NCBI GenBank assembly: GCA_035454085.1
Contig: DAOTEJ010000006.1
Coordinates: 1 to 59,788, forward strand
Origin: DAOTEJ01 sp035454085
GTDB lineage: Bacteria; Pseudomonadota; Gammaproteobacteria; Burkholderiales; Burkholderiaceae_F
Length of the DNA stretch: 59,788 nt
Reading direction: 5' to 3'
Positions within the stretch are counted from its first letter, which is position 1. The number at the start of each line of letters is the position of its first letter. The position numbers and the translations under genes are program-made. Shown piece after piece: positions 59,281-59,788 of this stretch. Below the pieces are notes generated by a model, which worked only from the letters and a program-made list of their open reading frames with translations, searched no databases and was not told the DNA's origin.

Positions 59281-59788
59281 ATGCCGATGATCGACATCAA
59301 GAACGTGAGCAAGTGGTACGGCAGCTTCCAGGTGCTGACCAACTGCACGACCAGCGTGGAAAAGGGCGAGGTGGTCGTGGTGTGCGGGCCGTCGGGCTCG
59401 GGCAAGTCCACCCTGATCAAGTGCGTCAACGCGCTCGAGCCCTTCCAGCAGGGAGAGATCTCCGTCAACGGCACCGGCGTGGGCGATCCCAAGACCGACC
59501 TGCCCAAGTTGCGCGCGCACGTGGGCATGGTCTTCCAGCACTTCGAGTTGTTCCCGCACCTGTCGATCACCGAGAACCTGACGCTGGCCCAGATCAAGGT
59601 GCTCGGACGCGGCCGCGACGAGGCCAACGAGCGCGGCGTCAAGCTGCTCGACCGGGTGGGGCTCAAGTCGCAGGCGGCCAAGTTCCCGGGTCAGCTCTCG
59701 GGCGGGCAGCAGCAGCGCGTGGCCATCGCGCGCGCGCTGGCCATGGATCCGATCTGCATGCTGTTCGACGAGCCGACCTCGGCGCTCG
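59281..59788 (+). CDS. gltL: Glutamate/aspartate ABC transporter ATPase (partial, cut by window end)
   Basis: The first 169 residues are visible. Walker A GPSGSGKST (36-44), Q-loop VFQHFELFPHLS, signature LSGGQQQRVAIARAL and Walker B CMLFDEPTSAL are intact; the H-loop and C-terminus lie outside the window. It powers the GltJK permease. It starts eight bases after gltK, with GAGGA upstream. Confidence 0.9.
   Translation, partial: MPMIDIKNVSKWYGSFQVLTNCTTSVEKGEVVVVCGPSGSGKSTLIKCVNALEPFQQGEISVNGTGVGDPKTDLPKLRAHVGMVFQHFELFPHLSITENLTLAQIKVLGRGRDEANERGVKLLDRVGLKSQAAKFPGQLSGGQQQRVAIARALAMDPICMLFDEPTSAL

Overview
The window is GC-rich (about 70 percent), almost fully coding DNA that looks like a betaproteobacterium, most likely of the order Burkholderiales. 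The reasons are the gene order aspS - nudB - endonuclease/phosphatase-family gene - clsB, a SWIB protein with a lysine/alanine-rich histone H1-like tail, the FadB/FadA cluster, the gltIJKL-type amino-acid importer, and the codon use. This assignment is inferred from gene content and style only. A run of exactly 100 N at 26368-26467 shows this is a scaffolded draft assembly, possibly a metagenome bin. No rRNA, tRNA, CRISPR array, phage or insertion sequence was recognised.

Layout. 3-5636: the aspS 3' end, nudB, an EEP-fold hydrolase, cardiolipin synthase B, a BCCT osmolyte transporter and a TIR - membrane - PASTA protein. 5637-6468: an unusually A/T-rich regulatory stretch with alternative hairpins, the SWIB/H1-like gene and its terminator. 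6489-10302 (minus): an operon of a beta-CASP RNase-like protein, an AMP/thymidine phosphorylase homologue and a divergent PRPP synthase homologue. 10382-15594: an HNH nuclease, small lipoproteins, an MFS carrier, small conserved proteins and a CYTH-CHAD protein. 15675-20617: an RND efflux operon ending in its own CsoR-family repressor, with a palindromic CsoR-type operator between the -35 and -10 boxes. 20929-25454: a five-gene secreted-protein cluster (two pilin-like proteins sharing C-terminal motifs, a small secreted protein, a chaperone-like protein and an outer-membrane barrel with a C-terminal SdrD-B-like domain). It resembles a chaperone-usher pilus but lacks a canonical usher, and is the best candidate here for a poorly described system. 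25462-28826 (minus): an EamA transporter, MtnA and a class II aldolase, consistent with a methylthioadenosine/5'-deoxyadenosine DHAP shunt, interrupted by a 670-bp repeat block with the gap.

28913-32127: a MacA/FtsX/LolD-like ABC exporter. 32180-36103: a lipoprotein, a DUF3149 protein, a DksA paralogue lacking most zinc ligands, and a divergent 912-residue ADP-forming acyl-CoA ligase/GNAT fusion, with an FNR/Anr-like box between the last two. 36033-38585: a CbbR-like LysR regulator divergent from a Thermus-type isocitrate dehydrogenase, with four copies of a TCATTG half-site between them. 38673-42598: a TraB/GumN protein and a DoxX-GST-LigB operon with a divergent LysR regulator. 42696-50321: a TetR regulator followed by a fatty-acid beta-oxidation set (acyl-CoA dehydrogenase, FadB-like, FadA, isomerase-like enoyl-CoA hydratase, thioesterase). 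50324-55685: an SGNH hydrolase, an amidase, a YciA-like thioesterase, an SDR and an Atm1-type ABC exporter. 55713-59788: two tandem glutamate/aspartate-type binding proteins, an internal terminator, two permeases and the start of the ATPase, cut by the window edge.

Product names rest on motif and sequence recognition from memory; no database search was possible. Starts were chosen from Shine-Dalgarno spacing, family length and overlaps.
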